DNA from: Acidobacteriota bacterium
Lineage (GTDB): Bacteria; Acidobacteriota; Blastocatellia; Pyrinomonadales; Pyrinomonadaceae
Assembly: GCA_023389035.1 (NCBI GenBank)
Contig: JAEWFC010000030.1
Location: 62,001 to 126,000 of the forward strand
Reading direction: 5' to 3'
DNA length: 64,000 bases
In this document: one piece after another, positions 50,896-59,943 of the stretch
How the letters are laid out: each line of letters starts with the position of its first letter
Numbering within the stretch: position 1 is the stretch's first letter
Made by a program: the position numbers and the translations under genes
The notes under the pieces: model-generated
Databases searched by the model: none
Told to the model about the DNA's origin: nothing
The model's input: the letters and a program-made list of their open reading frames with translations, nothing else

Positions 50896-51987
50896 TCAAT
50901 TATTCCGCGCGATATTCACGGCGATCTTCCCGCTGTTCGATTCCCGTGCCGCATCGAGCACGCGTTGGACCTTGACACCATCGCTGAACGTTGCGGCATG
51001 TTCGATCTCGGATCTGCCGCCCGATATCGCCTCGACGATGCGCGGTGCAAATTCCATAAACCCACGCGAGAACCCCGTATCCGGAACCCCGTCTATCGGT
51101 TGTCCGAACTCGGTATCGACCGCGTTCCATGTTCCGCTGTTCTTCGCGACAAAGATATCGCCACGACCATCGACGCGGATAGCTCCGTCCGTCCCAAAGA
51201 ATTCCAGGCGATTAACATACTCAGGCTGCTCGACCATTGAAACGGAGACAAGTCCGGTCGCGTCCTCCGTTAGATCGCCGTCAGCAAACCGAAGAAGCAT
51301 ATTTGCCTCGTCATCGGTCGTCACGGCCCGCATCTCCCCGTCTCCATACGGACGCTCTTTCACATGTGTCTGCAGCTGACAGTAAACCGAGTCTATCTCA
51401 GCGCCAAGGAACCAGTTGAAAGAATCGATAACGTGCGAATTGATCGCTCCCAATGCACCGCCGCCCGCCGAAATGTCAGACCACCAGTTCCAGGCTACCG
51501 ATGGATCACCGCGATGCGGCGCTCTAAAATTATACTTCGCATGGCGGACCTTACCGATCGCACCTTCTCGCAGCATGTTCCAAGCCTGCAGCCGTCCGGG
51601 TTGGAATCTGAGCTCATGATCGATCAGGGAAAGCCTGCCCGAACCCGCCGACGCCGCAAGCATCTCCTCAGCTTCAGCAAGGTTCATTGCCATCGGTTTT
51701 TCGGCAAGGATATGCTTGCCGTTCTCGATCGCAAATAGGCCCATCTCGCGGTGGAGATTCGGGGGCGTAGTGATGCAGACGAGATCGACGTCGGGATGGG
51801 CGACCGTCTCGCGCCAATCGTCGGTAAAATGCTGGATCCCAAACTCCTTCGCGACGGTTTCAGCCTTTCCGGGGCTGCCGCTTGCTACCGAGACCAAGTG
51901 TGCGCCATCACATGCCATAAAAGCCGGCATTTGGACGCTCTTGGCAAAACCGGTCCCGACAAATCCTACGCCTACTGATCGAGTCAT
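50896..51987 (-). CDS. Gfo/Idh/MocA-family NAD(P)-dependent oxidoreductase
   Basis: The ATG at 51987 gives 363 residues. The Rossmann motif VGVGFVGTGFAKSVQ is at the N-terminus, with LVCITTPPNLHREMGLFAIENG and HILAEKPMAMNLAEAEEM (the EKP signature) near 95. The C-terminal substrate half contains GGGALGAINSHVIDSFNWFLG. Members oxidise or reduce sugars and inositols; the substrate is not predictable. It may be cotranscribed with panD (4-base gap), with no obvious shared role. Confidence 0.88.
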   Translation of the reverse strand: MTRSVGVGFVGTGFAKSVQMPAFMACDGAHLVSVASGSPGKAETVAKEFGIQHFTDDWRETVAHPDVDLVCITTPPNLHREMGLFAIENGKHILAEKPMAMNLAEAEEMLAASAGSGRLSLIDHELRFQPGRLQAWNMLREGAIGKVRHAKYNFRAPHRGDPSVAWNWWSDISAGGGALGAINSHVIDSFNWFLGAEIDSVYCQLQTHVKERPYGDGEMRAVTTDDEANMLLRFADGDLTEDATGLVSVSMVEQPEYVNRLEFFGTDGAIRVDGRGDIFVAKNSGTWNAVDTEFGQPIDGVPDTGFSRGFMEFAPRIVEAISGGRSEIEHAATFSDGVKVQRVLDAARESNSGKIAVNIARNN

Positions 51988-52013
51988 TATCACTATGTTA
52001 CAGACATACGGCC

Positions 52014-52052
52014 CTCAAAAACAAAAACGCCGCGGAATTACTCCCGGGCGTT
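52014..52052 (-). terminator. Terminator after PilZ gene
   Basis: AACGCC (52026-52031) pairs with GGCGTT (52047-52052), extended inward by two further G-C pairs past a mismatch. On minus it is followed by TTTTTGTTTTTGAG. It lies 24 bases past the PilZ stop. Confidence 0.7.
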
Positions 52053-52075
52053 CCAACGTTTTATTTATGTCAGGG

Positions 52076-52540
52076 CTACTTCACGCCCATTTCATAGCTC
52101 GGTGCTGCGGCACCGCCGCGTCGTCCGCCGAACCGCAAAAAGTACTCGTAGCGTTCACGTTGATCTGCATCCATCTCGGTTATCTCCGCACCGATCAGGA
52201 ACCGCTCGGTCGAAAGGTGAATACCGACCTTCTCGTAACGCCGGCCGATCAGCTTCATCTTAACCTTGCCGCCCGGCAGATCGATCTCGGCATTCAGGAT
52301 GCGGTCTTGCCCGACGAGATAGTTCTCACGGACACGGATCGCAGAGACGATAAAACCAACGCCGGTCGAGCTGATGTCCGCAGTCTCGCCCGAAATGTAA
52401 AGTGTGTCCGGAGCGTTTAGCTTGCCGGTAGAATATTGAGGATCGAACGATATCTTGATGGGCAGGTTATGACGTTTGCGGGCGGAGTGGGAACGTTCCA
52501 CGAGCGTTCCTCTTAGCTTGTTAATCAACTCTCTGATCAT
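52076..52540 (-). CDS. PilZ-domain protein (c-di-GMP binding)
   Basis: The 154-aa product carries a PilZ domain: the RxxxR-type stretch SARKRHNLPIKISF near residue 18, and ETADISSTGVGFIV near residue 52 (D/N-x-S-x-x-G). These are the c-di-GMP-contacting motifs. The C-terminus is GGRRGGAAAPSYE, low complexity. It may act on motility, biofilm or export in response to the second messenger; targets are not visible here. Monocistronic, ended by a hairpin. Confidence 0.85.
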   Translation of the reverse strand: MIRELINKLRGTLVERSHSARKRHNLPIKISFDPQYSTGKLNAPDTLYISGETADISSTGVGFIVSAIRVRENYLVGQDRILNAEIDLPGGKVKMKLIGRRYEKVGIHLSTERFLIGAEITEMDADQRERYEYFLRFGGRRGGAAAPSYEMGVK

Positions 52541-52628
52541 TTTGATTACCTATTCCCTCGATGTGGGCCGGGTTTTAGTTCCGTTGAGGGGTTCCTGTCG
52601 TTGAATTTACGTAGCGGTTACATAAGCG

Positions 52629-53510
52629 TTACAGTTTCAATGGTTTGCCGCGATTGTCACGACCGGTCACGACCGGCATCCCCTTTTCCTGCGGCTTCAG
52701 GATGTAAGAGTTCTTTCCCGTCTTGCCGTACTCGGCCGGCTCGGCGGTCGCATAATATTCACTCGCTTCCTTTAGGAGATGGATGTGATATACATAGCCG
52801 GTGGATGCCGGCGTTTTTATATCTTCGGGTAAAAGCTCGGCAGCGACCAACGCATCTACGTCGCCAAACTTGCCCCCGCTTTGCATCGTGTAGACCAACT
52901 GGGCCTTCGCGATCCGCTCCATCATTTCCTTTGCGTCTTCCTGGTGGGAATCGATCTTCAGCGATCGCAGATAATTCTTGCCTTCTTTCTTGATCCGGGC
53001 TTCGGCGACCTCATCGACGGTTTGAATTACCCAGGCATCGCCTACCTTCTTAAGCTTAAGCGGCTGTATCTCAGGCTTTCCATCCTCGTTCGGTAATTTG
53101 GCGGTTACGGTCGCTTCATTTCCGGTGATGATCTCGCCATTGATCTCGATCGAAGCCGGAACCTGTTTCGCGATCGCTGCAAAATCCACGGCGAACTCCT
53201 TAAGCTCTTCGTCCGAAAGCCCCTCGATCGCGGGCCGAAGGTTTGTAAGGTAAAGAGCCTCGCGAATGCGGTTCTCTTTCAGATCGCTGTAGAAAGTGCG
53301 AACGGCGGCAGCGGGCGAGTTAGGATTGATGTCTATGGTCGCCCCCTTCGGTGCAAACGGCTCGGCAGCGGCTGCTGAATTTGTGGCGGAACCTGCTTCT
53401 GGAACCGCATCAGATGCGGATGCTCCGCAGCCCATGATCAATGACCCGCCGACGAGAGCTGAACTTAGAAGGATCGATCGACCGATCAGAGATGCGGATC
53501 GCAGGGCCAT
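52629..53510 (-). CDS. Lipoprotein with a prepilin-like C-terminal domain
   Basis: The 293-aa product has a lipoprotein-type signal (SLIMGCGAS; cysteine 28). A DUF4878-like middle part follows (AAAVRTFYSDLKENRIREALYL; LKLKKVGDAWVIQTVDE, about 65-170). The C-terminal ~95 residues repeat the prepilin-like module also found twice in the 12884-13657 protein: helix AKAQLVYTMQSGGKFGD, TGYVYHIHLLKE, YGKTGKNSYIL, VTGRDNRG. It is probably anchored in the outer membrane or periplasm. Function unknown. Confidence 0.78.
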   Translation of the reverse strand: MALRSASLIGRSILLSSALVGGSLIMGCGASASDAVPEAGSATNSAAAAEPFAPKGATIDINPNSPAAAVRTFYSDLKENRIREALYLTNLRPAIEGLSDEELKEFAVDFAAIAKQVPASIEINGEIITGNEATVTAKLPNEDGKPEIQPLKLKKVGDAWVIQTVDEVAEARIKKEGKNYLRSLKIDSHQEDAKEMMERIAKAQLVYTMQSGGKFGDVDALVAAELLPEDIKTPASTGYVYHIHLLKEASEYYATAEPAEYGKTGKNSYILKPQEKGMPVVTGRDNRGKPLKL

Positions 53511-53699
53511 AATTAAAAAGAAACGGATTGTTTTTGGCGGCCGTCGTCCGGCCTAATGCCACTGAGATAGCAAGCTGCTCCCTGTAAAGCGTGTCGGGAG
53601 CAAAAAGGGAAAGACACGCAAACCGTAGTATAGCGTGTCCTGTGGAAAAAATAAAACAAAATTTCACATTGCCGAAATCGTGTTAAACGCTTTGATTGC

Positions 53700-56045
53700 C
53701 TAGCCTGCGGGATCCTCCGGTTTTCCAAAGACCTTGTCCCTGCCGACGAAATAAAGCAAAACCGCCAGGGCGATGAAAGGCAGCATTGCGAATGCGTCTG
53801 ACCAGTCGCCGGCGTAGAACGGATTTCCTGCCGTGGACAGCTCGTTGAAGTAGGTAACCAGGTCGCCGAAATACACGGCGGACAACGCGATCAAGATCCC
53901 CGCGAGTGCTCCGCCGGCTATGTAGCCTGAGGCGAGCAGCACGCCGGAACTCTTATCCGTTTCTGCTATGAACTCTTCTTCGGTCAGCTCTTTCTCAGCG
54001 AATTTCCGCCTCAAATACTTATCAACGCCCCAGCGCACAAGCCCGCCCACGAATATCGGAGAAGATGCCGATATCGGCAAATAAAGCCCGACCGCGAACG
54101 CCAATGACGAAATTCCGCAAAGTTCGAGCGTGATCGCGATCATCACGCCTAGCAGGACCAACGCCCACGGCAGCTGCTGGCTGAGGATTCCCTCGATGAT
54201 ATAGCTCATCAAAGTCGCTTTTGGTGCACGGTACTTCTCGACGGACTGCATCACAGGTTGGCCGTTCGCATCGACGCCTGTCTGCACCTCTCTTATCGTT
54301 CCGTTAATGCCCGGATCGACCAGATACGCCGGCCTGCCCTGCATTCCTACCAGATAACGCCCGACCGGCCCGACCGAAGCGTCTTTGTTGTGCCAGATGC
54401 GGTAATTCTGCGTGTCTTGTGTGCCGATGTAACCGCCGGGCCTTTCGCCTTTTAGCTCACCGCCCTCGCGAACAAGCTGCTCTTCCGGGACCTGAAAGTC
54501 CGCGGCGAATGAGGTCGCCGGAACCGGTTGATATACGCTGGACGAATCGTTCAGCTGTATCAGTATCGGCCCGAGAAGCAATGCGGATGACAGAGCTCCG
54601 ATCAATATCGCGGTCTGCTGTTTCCAGGGCGTACCGCCGACCCAGAACCCGGTCTTCAAATCTTGCGATGTCGTGCCGCCGTTCGATGCGGCGATGCAGA
54701 CGATCCCGCCTACGCTCAAGGCCGTTACAAAATACGGATCGGGCTGAGTCCAACCCAGCAGCAAAAACGCAAGCGAGGTGAAAAGCAGCGTCGCGACGGT
54801 CATTCCGGATATCGGATTCGACGATGAACCTATCTCACCGGTCAGCCGCGACGAAACAGTTACGAAGAGAAACCCGAGTATGATGATCAGGATCGCTCCC
54901 AAAATATTCATCTTGAGCGTCGGCAGCAGCGTGATCGCGATTATCAGCCCGAGTATTCCGATAACGACCCATTTAAGCGAGATATCCTGCTCGGTTCGCG
55001 GCAGAGCTCCTTCGTCGCCATTGGCTTTGTCTGCGCGTTTTGCCCTGAAATCAGCAATGCCGCCACGAAGGCCGCCCCAGATCGTCGGAAGCGAACGGAT
55101 AAGCGAGATTATGCCGCCGGCCGTCACCGCGCCGGCCCCGATATATAGGATGTACTCTGATTGAATACTGCCCGCTCCCTCGATGGGCATATCGCGAATG
55201 AGCGTTGTCGCGGGTGCGAGCGGTTCAGCGATCGCATCGCCAAAGAATCTGATCATCGGGATCAGAACCCAGTAGGCCATCGCACCGCCGGCGAACATTA
55301 TCCCGGCGATTTTTGGGCCGATGATGTAACCCACACCGAGCAACGCCGGATTATTCTCGAGCGAGACGCTGCCGCCGCGAAAGGGCTCGCCGAATATCTT
55401 TTCGGGATATTCCTTCCAGCCGCTAAAGACGCTCATTATCGCTTTGTAAGCGAAGCCGATCCCGAAGCCCGCCGCGATGATCATTCCGCCTTTCGCCGCC
55501 GTCGCGTCGCCTTTCTGGGCGATCTCGGAATGTGCCTTTGATTCCTCGCTCGCACTTGCGATGAGCACCTGTGCACACGCGGTCCCCTCGGGATATTTCA
55601 AGATCCCGTGCTGGTCGCGGATAAGTGCACGCCTGAGCGGGATCATCATCAAGATACCGAGCAGGCCGCCAAGCACGGCGACCATCGTCACCCGCCACAC
55701 TTCCAATTCAAACCCGAGGATCAAGATCGCCGGCATCGTCACGCCGATACCGAACGCTATCGATTCGCCGGCAGACCCTGTCGTCTGAACGATGTTGTGC
55801 TCAAGAATGGTCGCGTCCTTCGCACCCATTTTCGACAGGATGCGAAAGAGCGTGATCGAAATAACGGCGACCGGGATCGACGCCGATACCGTCAGCCCGA
55901 CCTTCAGCACCAGATACAGCGACGACGCCCCGAAAACTATACCGAGCAGAACGCCGACGATCAGCGGCAGCACCGTCAGCTCGCGGAGATTCGTCACTGA
56001 ATCGGGAATGTACGGCCGAAATCGTTCGAGAAATGGATTTTTCAT
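53700..56045 (-). CDS. OPT-family oligopeptide transporter
   Basis: The ATG at 56045 gives 781 residues with about 16 membrane spans. The OPT hallmarks are LPLIVGVLLGIVFGASSLYLVLKVG at the N-terminus (read in two halves), EHNIVQTTGSAGESIAFG, and YPEGTACAQVLIAS near residue 160. Length and layout match bacterial OPT permeases for oligopeptides or metal chelates, driven by proton symport. A long soluble loop lies near 515-620 (FQVPEEQLVREGGELKG). It is a single gene; REP palindromes follow upstream of it at 56.2 kb. Confidence 0.9.
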   Translation of the reverse strand: MKNPFLERFRPYIPDSVTNLRELTVLPLIVGVLLGIVFGASSLYLVLKVGLTVSASIPVAVISITLFRILSKMGAKDATILEHNIVQTTGSAGESIAFGIGVTMPAILILGFELEVWRVTMVAVLGGLLGILMMIPLRRALIRDQHGILKYPEGTACAQVLIASASEESKAHSEIAQKGDATAAKGGMIIAAGFGIGFAYKAIMSVFSGWKEYPEKIFGEPFRGGSVSLENNPALLGVGYIIGPKIAGIMFAGGAMAYWVLIPMIRFFGDAIAEPLAPATTLIRDMPIEGAGSIQSEYILYIGAGAVTAGGIISLIRSLPTIWGGLRGGIADFRAKRADKANGDEGALPRTEQDISLKWVVIGILGLIIAITLLPTLKMNILGAILIIILGFLFVTVSSRLTGEIGSSSNPISGMTVATLLFTSLAFLLLGWTQPDPYFVTALSVGGIVCIAASNGGTTSQDLKTGFWVGGTPWKQQTAILIGALSSALLLGPILIQLNDSSSVYQPVPATSFAADFQVPEEQLVREGGELKGERPGGYIGTQDTQNYRIWHNKDASVGPVGRYLVGMQGRPAYLVDPGINGTIREVQTGVDANGQPVMQSVEKYRAPKATLMSYIIEGILSQQLPWALVLLGVMIAITLELCGISSLAFAVGLYLPISASSPIFVGGLVRWGVDKYLRRKFAEKELTEEEFIAETDKSSGVLLASGYIAGGALAGILIALSAVYFGDLVTYFNELSTAGNPFYAGDWSDAFAMLPFIALAVLLYFVGRDKVFGKPEDPAG

Positions 56046-56220
56046 TGTTTGAGATCGGCCGCAGCCGGCCAAATGTTGGAATCTGTGGAAATTTACGCCT
56101 AAATCACCAAAAACGCAAAGGTTTCAACCAGTTCCGGCACTGACATTATCAGTTTTGATCCTGCGGGAATGGTTTTCTAGCATGCGAGGATGATTTTTGA
56201 TGTTGCTGGGAATTACGTCT

Positions 56221-56380
56221 CAACTCCGTAGGAGCGATATGTTTGTAGAAACAAGCCACCATCGGCAGCAAGCTCCGTAGGAGCGGCACCTCTTAACATA
56301 AATTTGTTACATGCCGCCCCTACGGGGCCAAAAACTCTTTTGGCGCTCACGTTCTACAAACAATAGGCTCCTACGGAGCC
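56221..56380. repeat. Four REP-like palindromes
   Basis: Copies have the core GCTCCGTAGGAGC or its variant: CTCCGTAGGAG at 56224-56234 (followed by CGATATGTTTGTAGAA), GCTCCGTAGGAGC at 56272-56284, GCCCCTACGGGGC at 56316-56328, and GGCTCCTACGGAGCC at 56366-56380. The last is preceded by TTCTACAAACA, the inverted copy of the tail of the first. They match the palindromes around the transposase at 59340. Confidence 0.85.
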
Positions 56381-56396
56381 GAAAATCCGCCCAAAG

Positions 56397-56570
56397 ATCA
56401 GTAATTCAACGCCTAAAATCAGTAATTCAGCTCCTAAAATCAGTATTCCAACGCCTAAAATCAGTAAATCAGCTCCTAAAATCAGTAATTAAACACCTAA
56501 AATCAGTATTTCAAGAGCAAAGTTCAGTATTTCAACGACTGAAATCAGTATTTTTGGCTCTGGAATCAAT
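56397..56570 (+). repeat. Eight-unit 21-bp tandem repeat encoding heptads
   Basis: Units start at 56397, 56418, 56439, 56460, 56481, 56502, 56523 and 56544, each exactly 21 bases with the common start (A/T)TCAGTA; a short partial copy follows. In one plus frame (open from an ATG at 56311 to 56577) every unit reads as a heptad of the type SV(I/F/N)Q-x-LK. Leucine and valine fall at 3-4 spacing as in a coiled coil. Other frames meet stops. Whether it is translated is open: the ATG lies next to REP palindromes and no good ribosome-binding site is seen. Confidence 0.8.
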
Positions 56571-56738
56571 AGATTAAATCGATAAATTGTCTTTTCCCTC
56601 CCAAATCTAGGAGCTAAATGTTCGCAGAATGCCGACCAAGCCCATGGGTCTTATCTCAAAAACTCGACGTCTGACATCGTTGTCGTTAAGATCGAACTCC
56701 GCTAAACTCGGAAAAAGTCTCCGGAGCCTCAAACACCT

Positions 56739-59174
56739 ATGAAAAACGTCTCTCTGTCCCTGCATCTCTGCGGTTTTATACTTTTTCTCGCGTGCTTCGC
56801 GTCCGCCCAGATCCCGACGCCGAAGGACGTGCTCGGGTTTACGCCCGGTGACGATCGGAAACTGGCAAGCTGGGCTCAAGTGGTCGATTACTTCAAGAAA
56901 CTCGACGCCGCGAGCGATCGGATGGTGTTCGAAGAGATCGGCAAGACAACGATGGGCGCTCCGTTCGTTTACGCGACCATCAGCTCGCCGGAGACACTGA
57001 AAGACCTCAAGAGATACAAAAACATCAACGACAAGCTCGCCGATCCGCGATGGGAAGAATATTCCGGCATGATCCCGCGCGACCGCGTCAAGCGTTACAT
57101 AAAGGACGGAAAGACCATCGTCCTCATCACCTTCGGCATACATTCGACGGAGGTCGGTTCGACGCTTTCGAGCATGCTTATCGCGCACGAGCTTGCGTCC
57201 AGCAGCGACCCGCGGATCAAGAACATTCTCGACAACACGATCATCCTGCTCGTGCCCAGCTTAAACCCGGACGGCGTGGACATCGTGAAGAACTGGTACG
57301 ACAAGACGCTCGGCACGCCGTACGAAGGCACGACCCCGCCGGAGCTTTATCACAAATACACGGGGCACGATAACAACCGCGACTGGTACGCCTTCACGCA
57401 GGTTGAAACGCAGCTGACGGTCGATAAGATCCACAACGTCTGGCATCCGCAGATCGTGCTCGACGTTCATCAGCAGGGCGTGAATGGTGCACGCCAATTC
57501 CTGCCGCCGTATATGGCCCCGGTCGAAACTAACGTTCCGCCGCAGATAGTCGAAGGCTTTACCGAACTGGGCAACTACATGGCGGGCGACCTTCGCAAAA
57601 AAGGCTTGCAGGGCATAACGACCAACACGACCTACGACGCCTGGACGCCCGCACGCGCCTATTCGCATTACCACGGCGGCGTGAGAATTCTTAGCGAAAC
57701 CGCCTCCGCACGGCTCGCCACGCCGATCACCGTGAAATTCGAAGACCTCCGCGGAGCCTCCGGCGGGCTCGACGCCAAGGTCGAATCGCCCAACTTCGGC
57801 CCAGTCTGGAAAGGCGGCGAATGGAAACTCCGTAACATCACCGACTACATGACCGCCACGGCTTTTAGTTTGTTGGATCACGCGGCGAACAACCGCGAGA
57901 AATGGCTGTCAAGGTTTTATGAGATCGGGAAGGAAGCGGTGAGGCCGAGGAAGGATGGGGAGCCATTTGCCTTTGTATTCCCGCCGATACCTGAGGTGGA
58001 ACCGATCAAGAAAGCCGAAGACTCAAGATCGGGGAGACATCTTGATCCGCATTCTCGCCAAGAGGCGTTACTTTTGATTCTGGAGCAAGGAGGCGTCGAA
58101 ATTGACGAGCCGTTGCCGTTCGAGATTGACGGCGTCCGGCAAGGGAAAGGAACACGAGTGATCAAATTAGGTCAGCCCTACGGCAATTTCGCGAAGACTC
58201 TGCTGGAAAAGCAAGTCTATCCGGATCTCAAGGATCACGCTGGGAATCCGATTACGCCTTATGATGTCACCGCTCACACGCTATCACTCTTAATGGACGT
58301 TGATTTCTCGATTGTGAGGAAGCCGATTTCTTACAGATTACCGAAAGGAACGAAAGGGAGGAATTCGGGTGTGGGATTCGGCGTCAGTCATCCGCCGAGG
58401 ATCGCTACATATAAATCTCACCAAGCAAGCATGGATGAAGGCTGGACTCGATGGCTTCTCCAAAGCATCTATGCCCCCGACATACCCCGTTTTGAGTCGG
58501 TCGTGGACAAAGAGATTCGTTCGGAAAAGCTTCACCACGAATTCTGGGGTCCTAAAGCAATCATCTTCCCCGACCAACCCGCCAATCAGATCCTCAACGG
58601 CTATTCGAAGGGCTCGATGCCCGATGAATATGTGGGCGGCGTTGGGAAAGAAGGGGTTGAGAACCTGAAGAAGTTTGTCGAGGCGGGCGGGACGCTTGTG
58701 TTTCTGAACGAATCGTCGAACTTTGCGATCGAGCAGTTCAACCTGCCGATCAAGAACATCACAAAGGGCCTCGACCGCAAGGCTTTCTACATCCCCGGCT
58801 CGATCCTCCGCACCGAGCTCGACACAAATCACCCGATCGCGAAGAATATGCCCCGCGAATCGATCGCGTGGTTTGAGAATTCACCCGTTTTCGAAATGAC
58901 TGGCGGTAAAGAGATCACTGCCGCCGATACTCGCGGAGGCTCACTTGCGACGAGCGGCGAGATAACCTACCGCATCGTCGCCCGCTATCCGTCCGATCCG
59001 AAAAACATCCTGCTCTCCGGCTGGGCGCTCGGACAGGAAAAGATCGCAGGCAAGGCCGCTCTTGTGGAAGTCACGATGGGCAAGGGCAAGATCATCCTCT
59101 TCGGCTTTCGCCCGCAATACCGCGGTCAATCGCTCGCAACATTTCCGCTGCTATTCAACGCGATCGGGAATTGA
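56739..59174 (+). CDS. Secreted M14-family zinc carboxypeptidase (paralogue)
   Basis: The 811-aa protein has a signal peptide (1-23, FASAQ). M14 residues are H135 and E138 (GIHSTEVGS), H244 (LDVHQQGVNG) and catalytic-type E320 (RILSETASA). The DNNRDWY motif is near 212. The C-terminus (GKGKIILFGFRPQYRGQS) matches the other M14 gene's amidotransferase-like end. It shares the mature start LGFTPGDDR with the protein at 4010-6421. It is flanked by REP palindromes on both sides. Base usage between about 57900 and 58450 is AT-richer with more AGG/AGA/TTA codons than the rest. Confidence 0.9.
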   Translation: MKNVSLSLHLCGFILFLACFASAQIPTPKDVLGFTPGDDRKLASWAQVVDYFKKLDAASDRMVFEEIGKTTMGAPFVYATISSPETLKDLKRYKNINDKLADPRWEEYSGMIPRDRVKRYIKDGKTIVLITFGIHSTEVGSTLSSMLIAHELASSSDPRIKNILDNTIILLVPSLNPDGVDIVKNWYDKTLGTPYEGTTPPELYHKYTGHDNNRDWYAFTQVETQLTVDKIHNVWHPQIVLDVHQQGVNGARQFLPPYMAPVETNVPPQIVEGFTELGNYMAGDLRKKGLQGITTNTTYDAWTPARAYSHYHGGVRILSETASARLATPITVKFEDLRGASGGLDAKVESPNFGPVWKGGEWKLRNITDYMTATAFSLLDHAANNREKWLSRFYEIGKEAVRPRKDGEPFAFVFPPIPEVEPIKKAEDSRSGRHLDPHSRQEALLLILEQGGVEIDEPLPFEIDGVRQGKGTRVIKLGQPYGNFAKTLLEKQVYPDLKDHAGNPITPYDVTAHTLSLLMDVDFSIVRKPISYRLPKGTKGRNSGVGFGVSHPPRIATYKSHQASMDEGWTRWLLQSIYAPDIPRFESVVDKEIRSEKLHHEFWGPKAIIFPDQPANQILNGYSKGSMPDEYVGGVGKEGVENLKKFVEAGGTLVFLNESSNFAIEQFNLPIKNITKGLDRKAFYIPGSILRTELDTNHPIAKNMPRESIAWFENSPVFEMTGGKEITAADTRGGSLATSGEITYRIVARYPSDPKNILLSGWALGQEKIAGKAALVEVTMGKGKIILFGFRPQYRGQSLATFPLLFNAIGN

Positions 59175-59265
59175 TGTTTACGGACGGTACCCCTGATTGG
59201 GTTCGATAAACTACAAACGTACCGCCCGCGATAGGCTGATCTCGCTCCGGTTCATTGACGCGGTA

Positions 59266-59328
59266 GCTCCGTAGGAGCGTACTGTCTGTAGAACTACGAC
59301 AAAAAAACCATTCAAGCTCCGTAGGAGC
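59266..59328. repeat. Two REP-like palindromes before the transposase
   Basis: GCTCCGTAGGAGC occurs at 59266-59278 (followed by GTACTGTCTGTAGAA) and at 59316-59328 (followed by GACCTGTAAACATG, the transposase start). A degraded inverted relative (ACTACAAACGTACCGC) lies near 59210-59225. Confidence 0.88.
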
Positions 59329-59339
59329 GACCTGTAAAC

Positions 59340-59801
59340 ATGCCAAATACCTACACGCAAATTTATATACAGATAGTTTTTGCTGTCGAAGGCCGCCAAA
59401 ATCTGATAGCCCCGCAGCACCGCGAGGAGTTGCATAAATACATCACTGGCATCGTAAACAATAGGAAGCAAAAGCTGCTCGCCATCTTTTGTATGCCCGA
59501 TCACATTCATCTGCTCATAGGCATAAGCCCAACCATCGCGATCTCGGACCTGGTCCGCGATATAAAGTCGGGGTCCTCTAATTTCATCAATGAAAAGAAA
59601 TGGGTTCGCGGACGATTTAACTGGCAGGAAGGGTTTGGAGCATTCTCTTACTCACGTAGCCAGATCAAGGCCGTTAGCGATTACATTCTTCAGCAGGAAA
59701 GTCGTCATCATCAGCGAACGTTCAGAAGCGAATATCTGGGAACTTTGAGGAAATTCGGCGTCGAGTACGACGAGCGCTATCTGTTCGACTTTATCGACTA
59801 A
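59340..59801 (+). CDS. REP-associated / IS200-type Y1 transposase
   Basis: The 153-aa product is an HUH-family transposase: MPNTYTQIYIQIVFAVEGRQ, the HIH motif at H55-H57 (CMPDHIHLLIGI), and the downstream helix SRSQIKAVSDYILQQESRHH, where a catalytic tyrosine is expected nearby. This fits the IS200/IS605 Y1 group, including RAYT domesticated enzymes that act on REP palindromes. REP-like palindromes lie directly on both sides, with no IS ends or second orf. I call it a RAYT-like gene; activity is not shown. Confidence 0.88.
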   Translation: MPNTYTQIYIQIVFAVEGRQNLIAPQHREELHKYITGIVNNRKQKLLAIFCMPDHIHLLIGISPTIAISDLVRDIKSGSSNFINEKKWVRGRFNWQEGFGAFSYSRSQIKAVSDYILQQESRHHQRTFRSEYLGTLRKFGVEYDERYLFDFID

Positions 59802-59807
59802 CAGGCC

Positions 59808-59869
59808 GCTCCTACGGAGCTTGGATAAACGTGGCCCTGTTCGCTACAGACAGACCGCCCCTCTGGGGC
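59808..59869. repeat. Two REP-like palindromes after the transposase
   Basis: GCTCCTACGGAGC at 59808-59820, immediately after the transposase stop, is the inverted form of the upstream copies. GCCCCTCTGGGGC at 59857-59869 is a related variant preceded by TACAGACAG, echoing the inverted CTGTCTGTA of the copy at 59281. Confidence 0.85.
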
Positions 59870-59943
59870 TAAGCAGTCTGTGATGAGAATGAGATCCTCG
59901 CGACATATCTGAAAGCCGGGTGTCGGCTGATAGAGTTGAATCG

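Larger units (their letters stand above)
56046..56738. other. 693-base interval with REP palindromes and 21-bp repeat array
   Basis: Between the OPT and the second M14 gene lie four palindromes (56224-56380) and an eight-unit tandem array (56397-56570). The flanks 56046-56220 and 56571-56738 hold nothing I can assign. Confidence 0.6.

Noticed and set aside
56397..56570. CRISPR array reading of the 21-bp repeats
   Set aside because: Units are contiguous with no spacers and no cas genes are present.
59340..59801. Complete IS200/IS605 insertion sequence
   Set aside because: No tnpB and no typical subterminal ends; REP palindromes flank the gene instead.
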